Positions 48,633 to 59,826 of a stretch of DNA of 64,000 nt are shown piece by piece. Location: positions 38,084,492 through 38,148,491 of the forward strand of contig NC_054701.1 of NCBI RefSeq assembly GCF_016097555.1, given 5' to 3'. The notes under the pieces are model-generated. The model saw only the letters and a program-made list of their open reading frames with translations. It searched no databases and was not told the origin of the DNA. Within the stretch, counting starts at the first letter, position 1, and each line of letters starts with the position of its first letter. The DNA comes from Gigantopelta aegis (Eukaryota > Mollusca > Gastropoda > Neomphalida > Peltospiridae). The translations under genes were made by a program, and so were the position numbers.

Positions 48633-50123
48633 TACTGAACAAAATAAGAAACTTCCGCTAACTTTGCTTGAACATAACTTGATGAAAATAAACCGGGGGA
48701 ATAATTGTTATATATGCGTTTAAAGAGTGTTCCATGATGCATCGTTTGGTGCAAAAATCATGGCCATAGGTTAACAGAAACTGGGAGAAATTTTGACCAA
48801 GTGGGGTTAAACAGGTATGACCACCTTTGGAATTGACCACTGCAGTGCATCGCAGGCGCATAGAATTGACTAAAGTGTTGATTTCTGCCTGTGGAATATT
48901 GTTCCATTCCTGAATGAGCGCTTCACGAAATTCGTTGACATTAGCGGGTGGGTTGGGCCGACGCCTCAATCGTCTGTCCAGACTATCCCAGACATGCTCG
49001 ATGGGGTTGAAATCAGGACTTTTAGCGGGCTAGTCATCAATGAAATCAATGTTATTTGTCCTAAGAAAATTTACAGTGTCTCTAGCTGTATGAGATGTGG
49101 CATTATCATGCTGAAAAATCGAGATGTTGGCGTTGTGATGGAACAGAGGAATGACGTGATGAGCGAGAATGTCATCGCGGTAACGTTGAGCATTTAATTT
49201 GCCATCATTGACGACTAGTGGTTAACGATAACCATGGGCAATGGCTGTCCAGACCATGACACAACCCCCACCCCTGAAACGATCTCGTTCAAGAACACAA
49301 CAGTCAGCATAGCGTTCATTTCTTCTACGGTAGACGCGCACCCTGCCATCACCACGTTGTAAAGAAAATCTGAATTCATCCTTTAACGGTATTCCAGCGT
49401 CGCCGTATCCAACAAGTGTGTACACGTGCCCAATTAAGACGATTTAGACGATGACGTTGCGTTAAAACGCATCCGACGTAAGGACGTCGTGCATGTAAAA
49501 ACAGTTTGCCCACTGATTCGGTTATTATGAAGCCCAGGTGTGTTAGCAGCAGTAGCAGTGGCAGTTTGGAACCGATTGCGCAAATGTGTGTTCATCATAT
49601 AGCGGTCTTGACCACGCGTTGTAACAAGCGGACATCCACGGCGTGGCAAGTCGTTGGTGCTTCCTGTCGTTCGAAATCTTACGCGAAGATTACGTATTGC
49701 TCGACTAGAACTCCCAACATGCCTTGCAACGTCTTCTGTCGACATGCCAGCATGAAGCATGCCAATCGCCCGTTCGCGTAAATTATTGAGTATTCTTGGC
49801 ATACTAAAAATGCTTCAATGTGAAAGACGTTAATTTTTTTTTACAAATTTCGAAGCGTTTTCGTTCACTTGACAACAATGTCAGTAAGACAAGTAAAACA
49901 AATTGACTGAATACTACACGGGACATGTCGAACCATGCATGCATGTGCAAATTGAATTTCACGTTGTCGACGATTAACAGTGCAAAAATAATCGATAAAA
50001 TTCATGAATCCTGATAATACAGCTCAAGGCTAATACTACCTATATCATTTCATTACACAATGAATTCGTTAACACAACAAATGCTATATGTACAGATCGG
50101 AAGTTTCTTTTTTTTGTTCAGTA
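48633..50123 (-). mobile_element. Tc1/mariner-type transposon, second family, decayed
   Basis: Inverted ends CTGAACAAAA(T)AAGAAACTTCCG lie in a TATA context. Transposase remnants are on the minus strand: an N-terminal HTH part (49,434-49,802; RAIGMLHAGMSTEDVARHVG), a middle part (49,222-49,425; the first Asp in LKDEFRFSL), then FQHDNATSHTARDTVNFL and AKSPDFNPIEHVWDSLDRR, ending near 48,800 (NSMRLRCTAVVNSKGGHT). The second Asp and the Glu are kept, about 35 residues apart. At least one frame change and two in-frame stops (one at 49,036, another near 49,222) make it inactive. A different family from the element at 11,096. Confidence 0.88.
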
Positions 50124-50223
50124 TATGTGGGACGACGGGACGGATGGACAGACCTACGGAGATGAAACCTAGTCCCCTCCGATTGGACCGGTAGTGAACT
50201 AATAAAGTATTAAAATTACCCCC

Positions 50224-50355
50224 TCCCACTAGCTCCCCCCCCCCCCACCCCCCCAAAAAAAACCCACAAAAAAATACCACAATTAAAAAAAACCCAAAAC
50301 AACCCAGACAATGTGTGACAACTGAAAAGCCTGGTCCTCCATCCACTGTAAAGCT
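50224..50355. other. low-complexity C- and A-rich stretch
   Basis: CCCCCTCCCACT, a C tract at about 50,231-50,254 and A-rich runs between repeat T and the next element. No gene seen. Confidence 0.6.
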
Positions 50356-51810
50356 AAAGGGCAGTTTCACGGGAAAGGTTGCACAGCTCGTTGATTGGAA
50401 TAAAATTTTCATAACTTTAAAATTTAAAGCTCTATTCTACTGAAATTTTATAGGTACCTGTGTGAATGGTATAGCAACCTACAAACCAAATTTTATTGCA
50501 ATAACTTGATAATTTTTCATGAAGTAATGAATATTTATATATCAAAATAACACATTTACGAGTCTCATTTGCATTTTTGCATTATTCCATCACTATTTTA
50601 ATAATAGGCCCTAATGTAATGTGAAATAGATACTTTTATTTTTATTTTTTGAATACTAGACTACTGGTAAACATTTTTTTACCAACCATATCAAAACTGG
50701 ATGTTGTGTTATAAATTTACAGTATTTTAAAGAACTAACCCTGTTTTCCATTAAAAAAAAATTGAAGATGTCGTTATGAACATTAATTCATATAACATTT
50801 TACAACAATTATTTTTGTATTACTATAATCACAATAGACACCTACAGTTGTGACAAGAACAAAAATCGATGTAACTTTGTTATTTACTTTGAGATATTTA
50901 TTGTAACATAGAGCCTAAAAATTTCCATTAAAAAATGTCCCCCTCCTAAACATGGGTCAAATAAATATATACAGGCAGGTTACAAAACTTTAATCATATA
51001 GTACATGCATAACAGCCTACAAAAACTCATTTGTATAATTATTGTGTTTGTGTGAATTGTAGTTCTGTAAATACAAAAGATTTTGCATGTTAAACAAAAT
51101 GTCCTCTCCTAAACACAATTTTAACATGTATATTTAAACATCTTTTTGCAAAGTACTTTCATTACATTATCAATATATTTACTTGAATGGATACAAAATA
51201 CAATTCTATACCAATTTCATAATATATATGAAGTTTGATAGATCTTTTGTAAAAGGGTTGTGAGATATGATGCATTATTGAGATAATTTAAAAAAAACCC
51301 AAAAAAACCCAACATGCTTATATGTATGATTTAAATTCATTTAAAATTAACTATTAATTCACTGATTTTATGTCACAATGTTCAAGTTGCAGAAAGGACA
51401 TTTTACAACATATTAAAGCTGAGCAGATTTGATACTGACATGTCTGGGTGTTGCTATGTACATGTGACTTGTATGGAAGTCTGAGACATTTGTTGACAAT
51501 CTGCAGGTGTTAGTGGGTTTTACTGAGAGATGTCAGCTTTGTTTATTATTCTGTCATACTTGGAAAGTTGTGCAGTGATCAATTTTGGTTCTTTATTCTG
51601 CCATGCGTATAAATACAGTCAAACTGTGTTAAACATTCACCATAAGGAGGACATGTATCAACTTGGCCTTTTAACACAGGTGGTTGTTTAATACAGGTGG
51701 CTGCTTAATGCAGGTCAGTTCATATTATTACAGAATCTGATGGGTTTTTTTTAAGAATACTGTTTACTATGACGAGGGTTATTACATTGGACGAATTACC
51801 AATACACAAT

Positions 51811-52161
51811 CAGGGCTTCTAGAATTTTTATAAAATCCACTAGCCATGGGATCAGTGATTTTTAAAAATGTACTAGCCACAATTAAAAATTCACTAGCCC
51901 TACTTTACTAGTTAATATAATTTTACTAAATAATAGTAATAATCGGATATAACACCTAAAGAGGGAGATAGAGCTCAAAAACACTAACATTGGGAGATGG
52001 GATGGGGGCAGGATATTCATATTTACAAAATAGACTTAAACTGCAACATTTGACCAGAAATAATTCACTAGCCGTCAGGCATGGCAATAGTAGTTATTTA
52101 CTAGCCCAACATTGAATATCACTAGGCATGGGAGTGGAACTACCATAATCTAGAAGCCCTG
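51811..52161. mobile_element. small MITE nested in I2 (351 bp)
   Basis: Inverted ends CAGGGCTTCTAGA (13 bp, perfect) with ACAAT on both sides (5 bp). The interior repeats CACTAGCC/CATGG phrases, also seen near 36,570-36,630. No ORF. The superfamily is uncertain because the ends look hAT-like but the duplication is only 5 bp. Confidence 0.7.
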
Positions 52162-52177
52162 ACAATCCAAGTGTAAA

Positions 52178-52399
52178 GTGCTTGAAGGTGATCATATTTG
52201 TATGAAATTCCTTCAGGAGTGTAAAGCGACATCAACATTTAAATGGCCACGGACAAGGTCCTCCCAGACTGTCGGAGTGGAGTGCTTAGAAAGTTGTTTC
52301 ATCTTTCTTGGGCCTTTAACAGTTGAAGGACATGAGCCTTTTATTCTGCCAGTTGCAGGACGTAAAATCCAAATATTACAAAATAAAGCTGGCAAATAA
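52178..52399 (+). pseudogene. possible C-terminal remnant of the I2 transposase
   Basis: A 73-codon frame with even composition (VKFL-like MKFLQECKATSTFKWP, FLGPLTVEGHEPFILPVAGR). The V/KFL...F.WP pattern loosely recalls C-terminal regions of some invertebrate transposases. The opposite strand is also open, so this is weak. Confidence 0.25.
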
Positions 52400-55300
52400 G
52401 GACATTACAAGCTAAGTAGATTGTGTGTCTTGTATGCAGCAGTGTACATATGAATGACAGGTAATCTTTCAATGTTAATTATCTAATTACTCCATTACAT
52501 GCAGATTCATATCAAATATTATTTCCTAATACAATTATGAATTAAAATCTTTAAAAAGATTAAGAGCAATCTCAGTTTATTTAACTGAAATCTAAATATT
52601 AAAAAAAAAGGTCCCTTCCTAAACAAAATTGCCATTTTCACACTGCATTGTTTGAAAGCTGATATGCTAATACTAATGCAATCAACATTATTTTTAACTA
52701 GTATTCTAAAAAAACATATTGAAATTTCTTTTCTAATTCAGTTATAGATATTGTTTGAAGATTAGTATTTAATGGTTTCTGTTCAACATAAATCATTTTT
52801 AAATAGAAGAATATTGCTAAAACATTACCAAAAATCATCAGAAAACTTAAAATCCTTGGCCTTATTAATTAAAACATAGTTACTCATAACAGTTTACTAT
52901 TTCAAAAAACACCTCAGTTTATCTTTAGAAATGTATCACATAAAAGCTTATGATTATGCTGTACCTATGTGTCCTCATATTTTTATGCTGTGCATGTAAT
53001 CATATCACTAATTATTTTATAAACCGTAACAGCTGTAGGTCCAATTTTTTATAAAACATTTCACTAGTCACATTGCTTTTTAATTTTTTTTTTTTTTTTA
53101 TAGAATGCTACATAGTTCATTTTGGGGTCCCAGTGACTCTTTATACAACCTTTCCCGTGAAACTGCCCTAAACTCACCTCATCATTTTTTCACTATGACA
53201 ACAAGATACTAAATAACAACAACACAATGAAGATTTTTTTATTTTTTTTGTTTTACTTTTGTATTGTCACAGCTTACCCCCACTATCTGGTGAGGATAGC
53301 CATTTTCAAAATAATTGTTCAGATTCCATTTTTGTTTTAATGGCAGGTCCATATTTAATTCCTTATACCTCAAAATGTGCTCCTTATGAAAATCACTTAT
53401 AAATCACTGCATTTTACCTTCAAACGTAAAGTGTCAAATTAATAAGGGTACAGCCCAATAGCTTTGCCCAACCATTAGTGACCAATATTTGTATGCTTCA
53501 ATTTTACATTGCCTTAAACTATTTTCCAAACAAAAAATATTACATTGGTAGAAGTAGTTAACAAAATCTGTTCCACATATTTGTGCAATTAGATATTAAT
53601 TTAGTCTTATATAAGTATTAACACATCAAATACACATCTCCCATTATAGTTATAAGGCATGGAAACAATAAAACCACAGTAAATTTTAGTATAAAGAATT
53701 ATAATATACATGACATGGGAAGCACTTTTTCAGGTATAAAGAACAGACTTCTAGATGGGCCATCAGTCAACAAATATATTTTCTGAGTGTCAATCACATA
53801 TGCAAAAATATATGTAGCAAAGGAAGAATACTAAAATGTGTTGTTTCCGTTATCATTTGATTGGACCATATTTATATAGTAAGGTATATTTTGAAAAATC
53901 TTCTGTCAAGTAATTTATTATATTTATAGAACACTGATATGTTGAAAAACTGACGATTATTTAAGCCAGGTGCAATGCTAAATATCCTGCACATAGCTTA
54001 AACAATGGTACTCTTTTTTTTTGTATATTTACCTATTGTGGTGTTTCATACAGTATAAATGTAACAGTAAAATATAAATGACCACAGTGAATGTAGGTCA
54101 AAGTAAATTGGTTTTATCATAACCATTCAGTTACCCTCAAAACACATTCATGTTTATAGCATAGAGGAACTTCTTAAGTATAATTTTTTTCAGGTATCAG
54201 TACTAAACAAGAAGATAAAAATTTAATTTAATATGTGGGTTTTTTTTTTTTGTGAAGTCAACACATGAAAAATGTAAAACAAAGCCTTTTTTTTAATCTG
54301 AGTGAATTGGGTTTTCCTTCTTTTTTCAATGTAAAATATAACTACTAAGATGCTATTTTTGTGCTTGTGTTTACATACAGGATTGCAAATTTATTGACAC
54401 TCAGAACCCATACTTAAACACACATCAACTTAGTAAGCCTGCAGGAACCAATCTGCAGGAGACTGCTTACATGAACAAATCAATATATATATGTATTTTA
54501 AATATCCAATTTCACAAATGTCTATTACAGTAATATACTTTTAATATTTGTTTTTAAATGTTTTCTTTGAGATCATTTTTTGTTAAGTTTGTAAACATGA
54601 CATTAGTTTAAATTTGGCCTCATTCTGTGTAAAGCCAAATAGAATACCTGTAACAAATGCAAAACAACAGTTGTGCTAAACAGCACGTCAGACGACATAA
54701 CCATACAAGTGTTACCTGCCTTTTTTTGGAAATGGAGAAATGCCCTGTTTTCTTTAAAAACGAGTTTAAGATTCTCTCCATAACATAACTATGAATACCA
54801 CTGACCAAATATTGAATGCAGATATACAGTAAACAGCTGCAAATCAAAAATAGCTCTATTTCACCATGTGTTTGATGAGCTTTTTTTTTTAAAAAGGAGG
54901 TCTATCGCAAAATAATTGTAGTGGGTCTACTTCGAGTACAATAATATTATCAACACTGTATCAAATGGAAACACATAACAACACCAATAATTGTCAAATA
55001 CACAAATTTGCATATGTAGCAGAAAAAAGATGGCAGCTTAATTAAAGAATGTTTTGTGTGTTTTTTAAATGTATTAAAGGCGAAGGTATAACATGTTATG
55101 GAAATATGCCATTCAATGGAAGTCCTGTATGATACAAGACTGGCTGAAATGATTATTTAAGGCAAGGTGACCAAAAACAAGCCCAGCAACATACAGAAAG
55201 AAAAAAAACATAATGCAAAGAAAACAATACATACACATTCATATTGGTAACAGTACAAATATATATCGTACAAATAGGTTCATACCGAAATATTCCAGAT

Positions 55301-56205
55301 TTTTCAAAGTTTTTAATTTTGTAATACCCTATTCAAGACTAGATACAAACAAGATCTCTAAACCAACTTTGTAGCCGACAATAAAAGGTTTGATGGATGA
55401 AAAGCTAATGGCTACTGCTGACAATAAAATAAAGAAGAAAAGAAGAAAAAAAACCCAGAAATTTATTTTTACTGGTAAAACCACTAGCAATTGAAAAGAA
55501 AATACATGTAAATAGTTTTTAAAGTACTGACTGAAACAAAAACAAATCTACCCCAAGTATGATGTTGATCCAGAATTCTGTATCAAAACATTTTTTTTTT
55601 TTACTTTTATGTTGAGCTAACTAAAAATGTACAGCACCTAAAAAAGAAGAAGATATGACAGTTAACAGATGTGAAAGCTGTAGTACACATTGAGCAGATG
55701 CTTTCATCCTTAAAATGTAACAAACCTATAAACTTTGAAAAACTAGGAAATTTTGCTACATAAATAATCAGAAAAAAACACCTGCAAAATCATACATATG
55801 TGAATATTCAAAACATTATTACTATTGTCAATATTACAAATTTGTGTACATAACATACATCACCTGTTTACATATAGAAACTATTCTGTACAGAAAAACA
55901 GTTTATTGTGCACAAAAATAAATCCGTTGCAGTTATCTCTTCTTGCTATTCTATTTCAATACATCTACATACAGAAAAAAAAATCCTACTCAACCACTAT
56001 TTAAGTGCATTAGCAAGTTAACTGAAGTCAACTTGATATTGTGTTTTTGAATAGACATTAATCCATTGAAGTATGTCTAGGACAATATATCTCACCAAAA
56101 AATGCAATTACAAGTATGTCCTACGTATGACCTCAAACCAGAAACTAGAGAAAACTTGGGAGTCTTCTCTTTTATAGATACATTACCCGTCCTCAACAAG
56201 TGCAC

Positions 56206-56227
56206 CCCCCCCCCCCCCCCCTCCCCC
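56206..56227. repeat. poly-C tract
   Basis: About sixteen C followed by TCCCCC, in the otherwise AT-rich 4E-T downstream region. Confidence 0.85.
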
Positions 56228-59200
56228 GCAAGTGGTCTGGTAATGTTGAAAAGAAAACATCAATAGCTGGTCAAGTTCAGATTACCTGGTTCACTAATAT
56301 GTTGTAACAAACAAATATGCCAAATACCAAACACACACGTAACTATGCTATGACACTTTTGACATACTGTATTACTTATGTGAAAAAAGCTATTTCGTTT
56401 TTCTATAAAATGTTATAAGGCAGGTTTTGAAAAGGTAAATCCATTTAAAAATATTTACACCTGAACAGTATGTATTCACTGGAACTGACTTTTGGGAGTC
56501 AAGATTTCAATATAATATTTACCTATCAAAAACACAATAACAGTTAGACACTACATTAAAATACACTTAAAATGAAGAAATCATTATAAAACACTGAACT
56601 GTTTCAGTTCATCTGTCAATATAACTGATATTATTTAATGGACCATCTGCATATGCTAACTGATGACCATTAGAGAAGTTTAGATCTAGTGAAAACATAA
56701 ATATTACACATGCAGGCTTCCAAATCTGGCATTTAATTTTCCATAATTATTACAGACTTCTATTTTTTTTATTTTTTTTTTTAAAAGAAAAAAAAAGGTC
56801 TGAATGAAGTACCTTCAATTTATTGTCAAATATGTTTGTCTGGTACTTGCTCCTTTAGTGCTCATAAACAATCAGGCGTTATTCTTGCTGGAGGTTTCTT
56901 AAAAACGTATACCATTTTTTAAAATATGGTGTTTTTGTGAGAAAAAAACAACAAAAAACCAAAGAAGAAAAAAAAAAAAAAAAAACCAAACAAACATGCA
57001 AAATATGCCAATGAACTTCATGACTATTATGCTGGCCTGTCAAAGATAACAAAAATAAAATAAATAAAACAAAAATAAATAAAGAAAGAAAAGCAACTCC
57101 ATGCATCACCGTTACATCTTTTTCAACAGAAGTATTAAATAGCACTTTATTAAGTATGGCTTTAAATAAAGTATCATACAGGACAAATGAATGTATGTTT
57201 CTGGTGCTGATACAGTTTTTTAAGTAAAAGGAAATTAGTACATATATTACATAACGTTTTTTTTTTGCAAAAATTGTTTTAAAATAAATTTTTGAAATGT
57301 TTTCCATTAATTTTATGACAAGAAAACAGCAATTTTACACACTTTACTTTTTTTTGCTTGTTGACTTAACCACAAAATTAACAATTGAGATATAAAATAA
57401 TTTTACTGTTATTTTATTAAAAAAATGTTTTAATCAGTAATCATATTGTGCTTCTTGTTTTTTTTTTGTTTTTTTTTCTTCTTCTTGTACTGCCTAGTGA
57501 GATTATGTAAAGCAAATTAAAGTACTGTATACCTAATATTATAACAATTTAAATGCACTTTGAGGGTAACTTCTAGGAAACTCGGCTTAGATTTTTGTCT
57601 GAAATATGGTCACCGATACAACAGTACCTGTTCTACAGACAGATGTACAGAAAAATAAATATGTTTCACAAACAGATATTACATCTCTATTGCTGGAATA
57701 ATTTACTCAATAATATAGTTTGTTAATGACACAAAACCCCCGATCTTCAGTCTTAAAGGCAAATCACAATAACTGTGATACACAAAAAAAAAGAAACAAC
57801 TTACAAAATAACTTATGTACAGCTGGGTCTGGAAGAAAACATGTTTAACAATCATAAATGACAAGAAAAATAAGAACATACAATAAAGTAATCCAATGAA
57901 AACTGTGGGGAGGATCGCACTGAACACACAGTATTTAACATGACACCACAGAAAAAAATACAACACAAAAATAAACCCCCAAAAAATACTGCACAAAAAC
58001 ACCAAAACAAACACAATATGCACCAAACATTGACACATTACATGTAAACATTCACTGTTTATAGGACCAAAAAATAGCCTCTTAGACAAATCTTCAATTT
58101 ATTAAGATAAAAAATCGACTAAACCTACTTTCTTTATATATTACATCCAGCCACAATTGATTCCATGTCATGTTCCATGTTAACCAATAAGCACCACTAC
58201 AAAAATAAGTCACTAGTATTACCAATTCCTTCATCCTACGCCACAGAGCATGGCCCAACAAGTGGATGAAACGTCTGCTGCAATGTAGATTATTGGTAAA
58301 TATTAGCTAGTGTCCTCATTATCTATGAAACTCAATGGTGAATCAAATACACTGTACCAATAGCCTTATATGCATGTTGAAACTGTTTCATGGAATATGG
58401 CACAGAATTTTTAAACACACTAATCTAATATTCCTACTACAAAGTTGTGATGAAAGTGATCTAGGTCGCACCCACACATCAGTGAAGCAGATTGAAGAAT
58501 TATGAGGCATTTTAGTGACATTTTAAAATATGCATGAATCCAGTGATAGTGTCTTTAAAGCACTATGGTTTTCTTGAACAAGTATCCTTCCCACCCACTC
58601 ACCATCCCCACAAACTTGAATTTTAACAGTATTGTTTATGATGAAGTCAACAAAGATATACTGAAGCTAATAAGGGCATGAATCAGCTTTTCAGTAGGGG
58701 TGTCATGTTGAGTTTGGCCTGGTAGAACATAAAGTACAAATGTCCTGTACCAACAGATTCTCCTCAATAGCTCGGAAACAAAGACCAATTTTTATTAAAG
58801 AGGATGCTATGGTTTTGATAGTGAGGTTTTGTCTTTACCATTCCAAGAAGTTAATTGAAAATGCTTTTATTACAATTAAAAGATATTGGATGATTTGACT
58901 AGAGACACAGATTTGTATCAAATGAGCGCAAAAAAAAGAAAAAGAAAAAAGAAGAAGCAATGTTAAAATGATCATTTTGGAGTCTACTAACAGCTATTAA
59001 GTAACTAATCACAATAACCTAAGAAATGTGTAGGAACACAGTAAGCAGAACCCCTCCCCACAATCCAAATGATTCTTCCCTCCATTCTAAATTATGACAG
59101 CTGCCAAAAACATGTATACAGACTGTTTAAAGCAAGACTCATCCCACACCGATGTCAAAACCATAGCACATTCCTGGTAAAATGTCCACTAGTACATACA

Positions 59201-59800
59201 GAACATGGTACAAAACCACAACATGTCAAAACAAAATATCAAACAAATGAGGGCAAATGTGAAAAGCTCTTTTGATTTTAAAGACGTGTCCGAGTCCCAC
59301 CACTAATCTGTATTTGCTGCAGTAATCCATAGTAACACATTTTAACATGTCTTTATGCTCATACACCTATCTACCCTATTAATTATGATTCTGAAAATGG
59401 CCATTTTCAGTCTACATATTTCCTGGTTTTTATCCATGTTTTCATGTTTATACAAAAATAGAATAATGCCCACTTGTACATATTTTTACACAAACGAAAA
59501 TATTCAGTATAATACATAACTTGTAGGTTTTTTGTGTTTTTTAAATCTTCTCATTTAAATTTAAATTATTAGAAATAATAAAATTAGTTTTATAGTTTTC
59601 CTTTAAAACAGCTACAACAAACAATACAAAGATGATTTTTTTGATTTTTTAAACAAAACCCCTCTAAATAACAGTAATTGCAAAGTACTAGTAATAGTTT
59701 AAAACCAATTTTTAAACTTAACTTATTTCCCATATATTATTTGTTAGTGTACGAAATATATAGATAATTATATATACTTAAGTATCTGACCAAAATATGA

Positions 59801-59826
59801 GGTGATGATGATGATGATGATGATGA
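59801..59826. repeat. GAT trinucleotide microsatellite
   Basis: About eight GAT units in the probable 4E-T 3' UTR. Confidence 0.9.

Larger units (their letters stand above)
44180..50215. repeat. tandem-module repeat family T, locus 2, split by two insertions
   Basis: The T modules (GGGTAAATYGCYATGAAAGC, ATCTGTAACAGTACATAA, GAGATGAAACCTAGTCCCC, TTGGACCGGTAGTGAACTAA) are present at 44,180-44,595, at 48,479-48,632 and at 50,124-50,215. The gaps are filled by the Polinton-like fossil and by a Tc1-like element, each cutting a module whose two halves are still recognisable. Confidence 0.8.
50359..53168. mobile_element. non-autonomous DNA element 'I2', 4-bp TSD, related to I1
   Basis: A perfect 23-bp inverted end begins GGGCAGTTTCACGGGAAAGG, with TAAA on both sides (50,355-50,358; 53,169-53,172). 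The first 20 bp match the left end of I1 (38,612) at 16 of 20 positions. A motif like GTCCYYTCCTAAACA recurs near 50,940, 51,104 and 52,611. No full transposase is present; a short open frame (52,178-52,399) is the only coding-like remnant. A smaller element (51,811-52,161) is nested inside. Confidence 0.75.

Noticed and set aside
56879-57307. 142-codon minus-strand ORF
   Set aside because: Low-complexity Phe/Lys-rich translation of A/T runs, with no recognisable motif.
57703-58089. 128-codon hydrophobic minus-strand ORF
   Set aside because: Phe/Leu/Val/Cys-rich because it reads A-rich DNA backwards. No domain, no splice context and no start context; it lies in the probable 4E-T 3' UTR.
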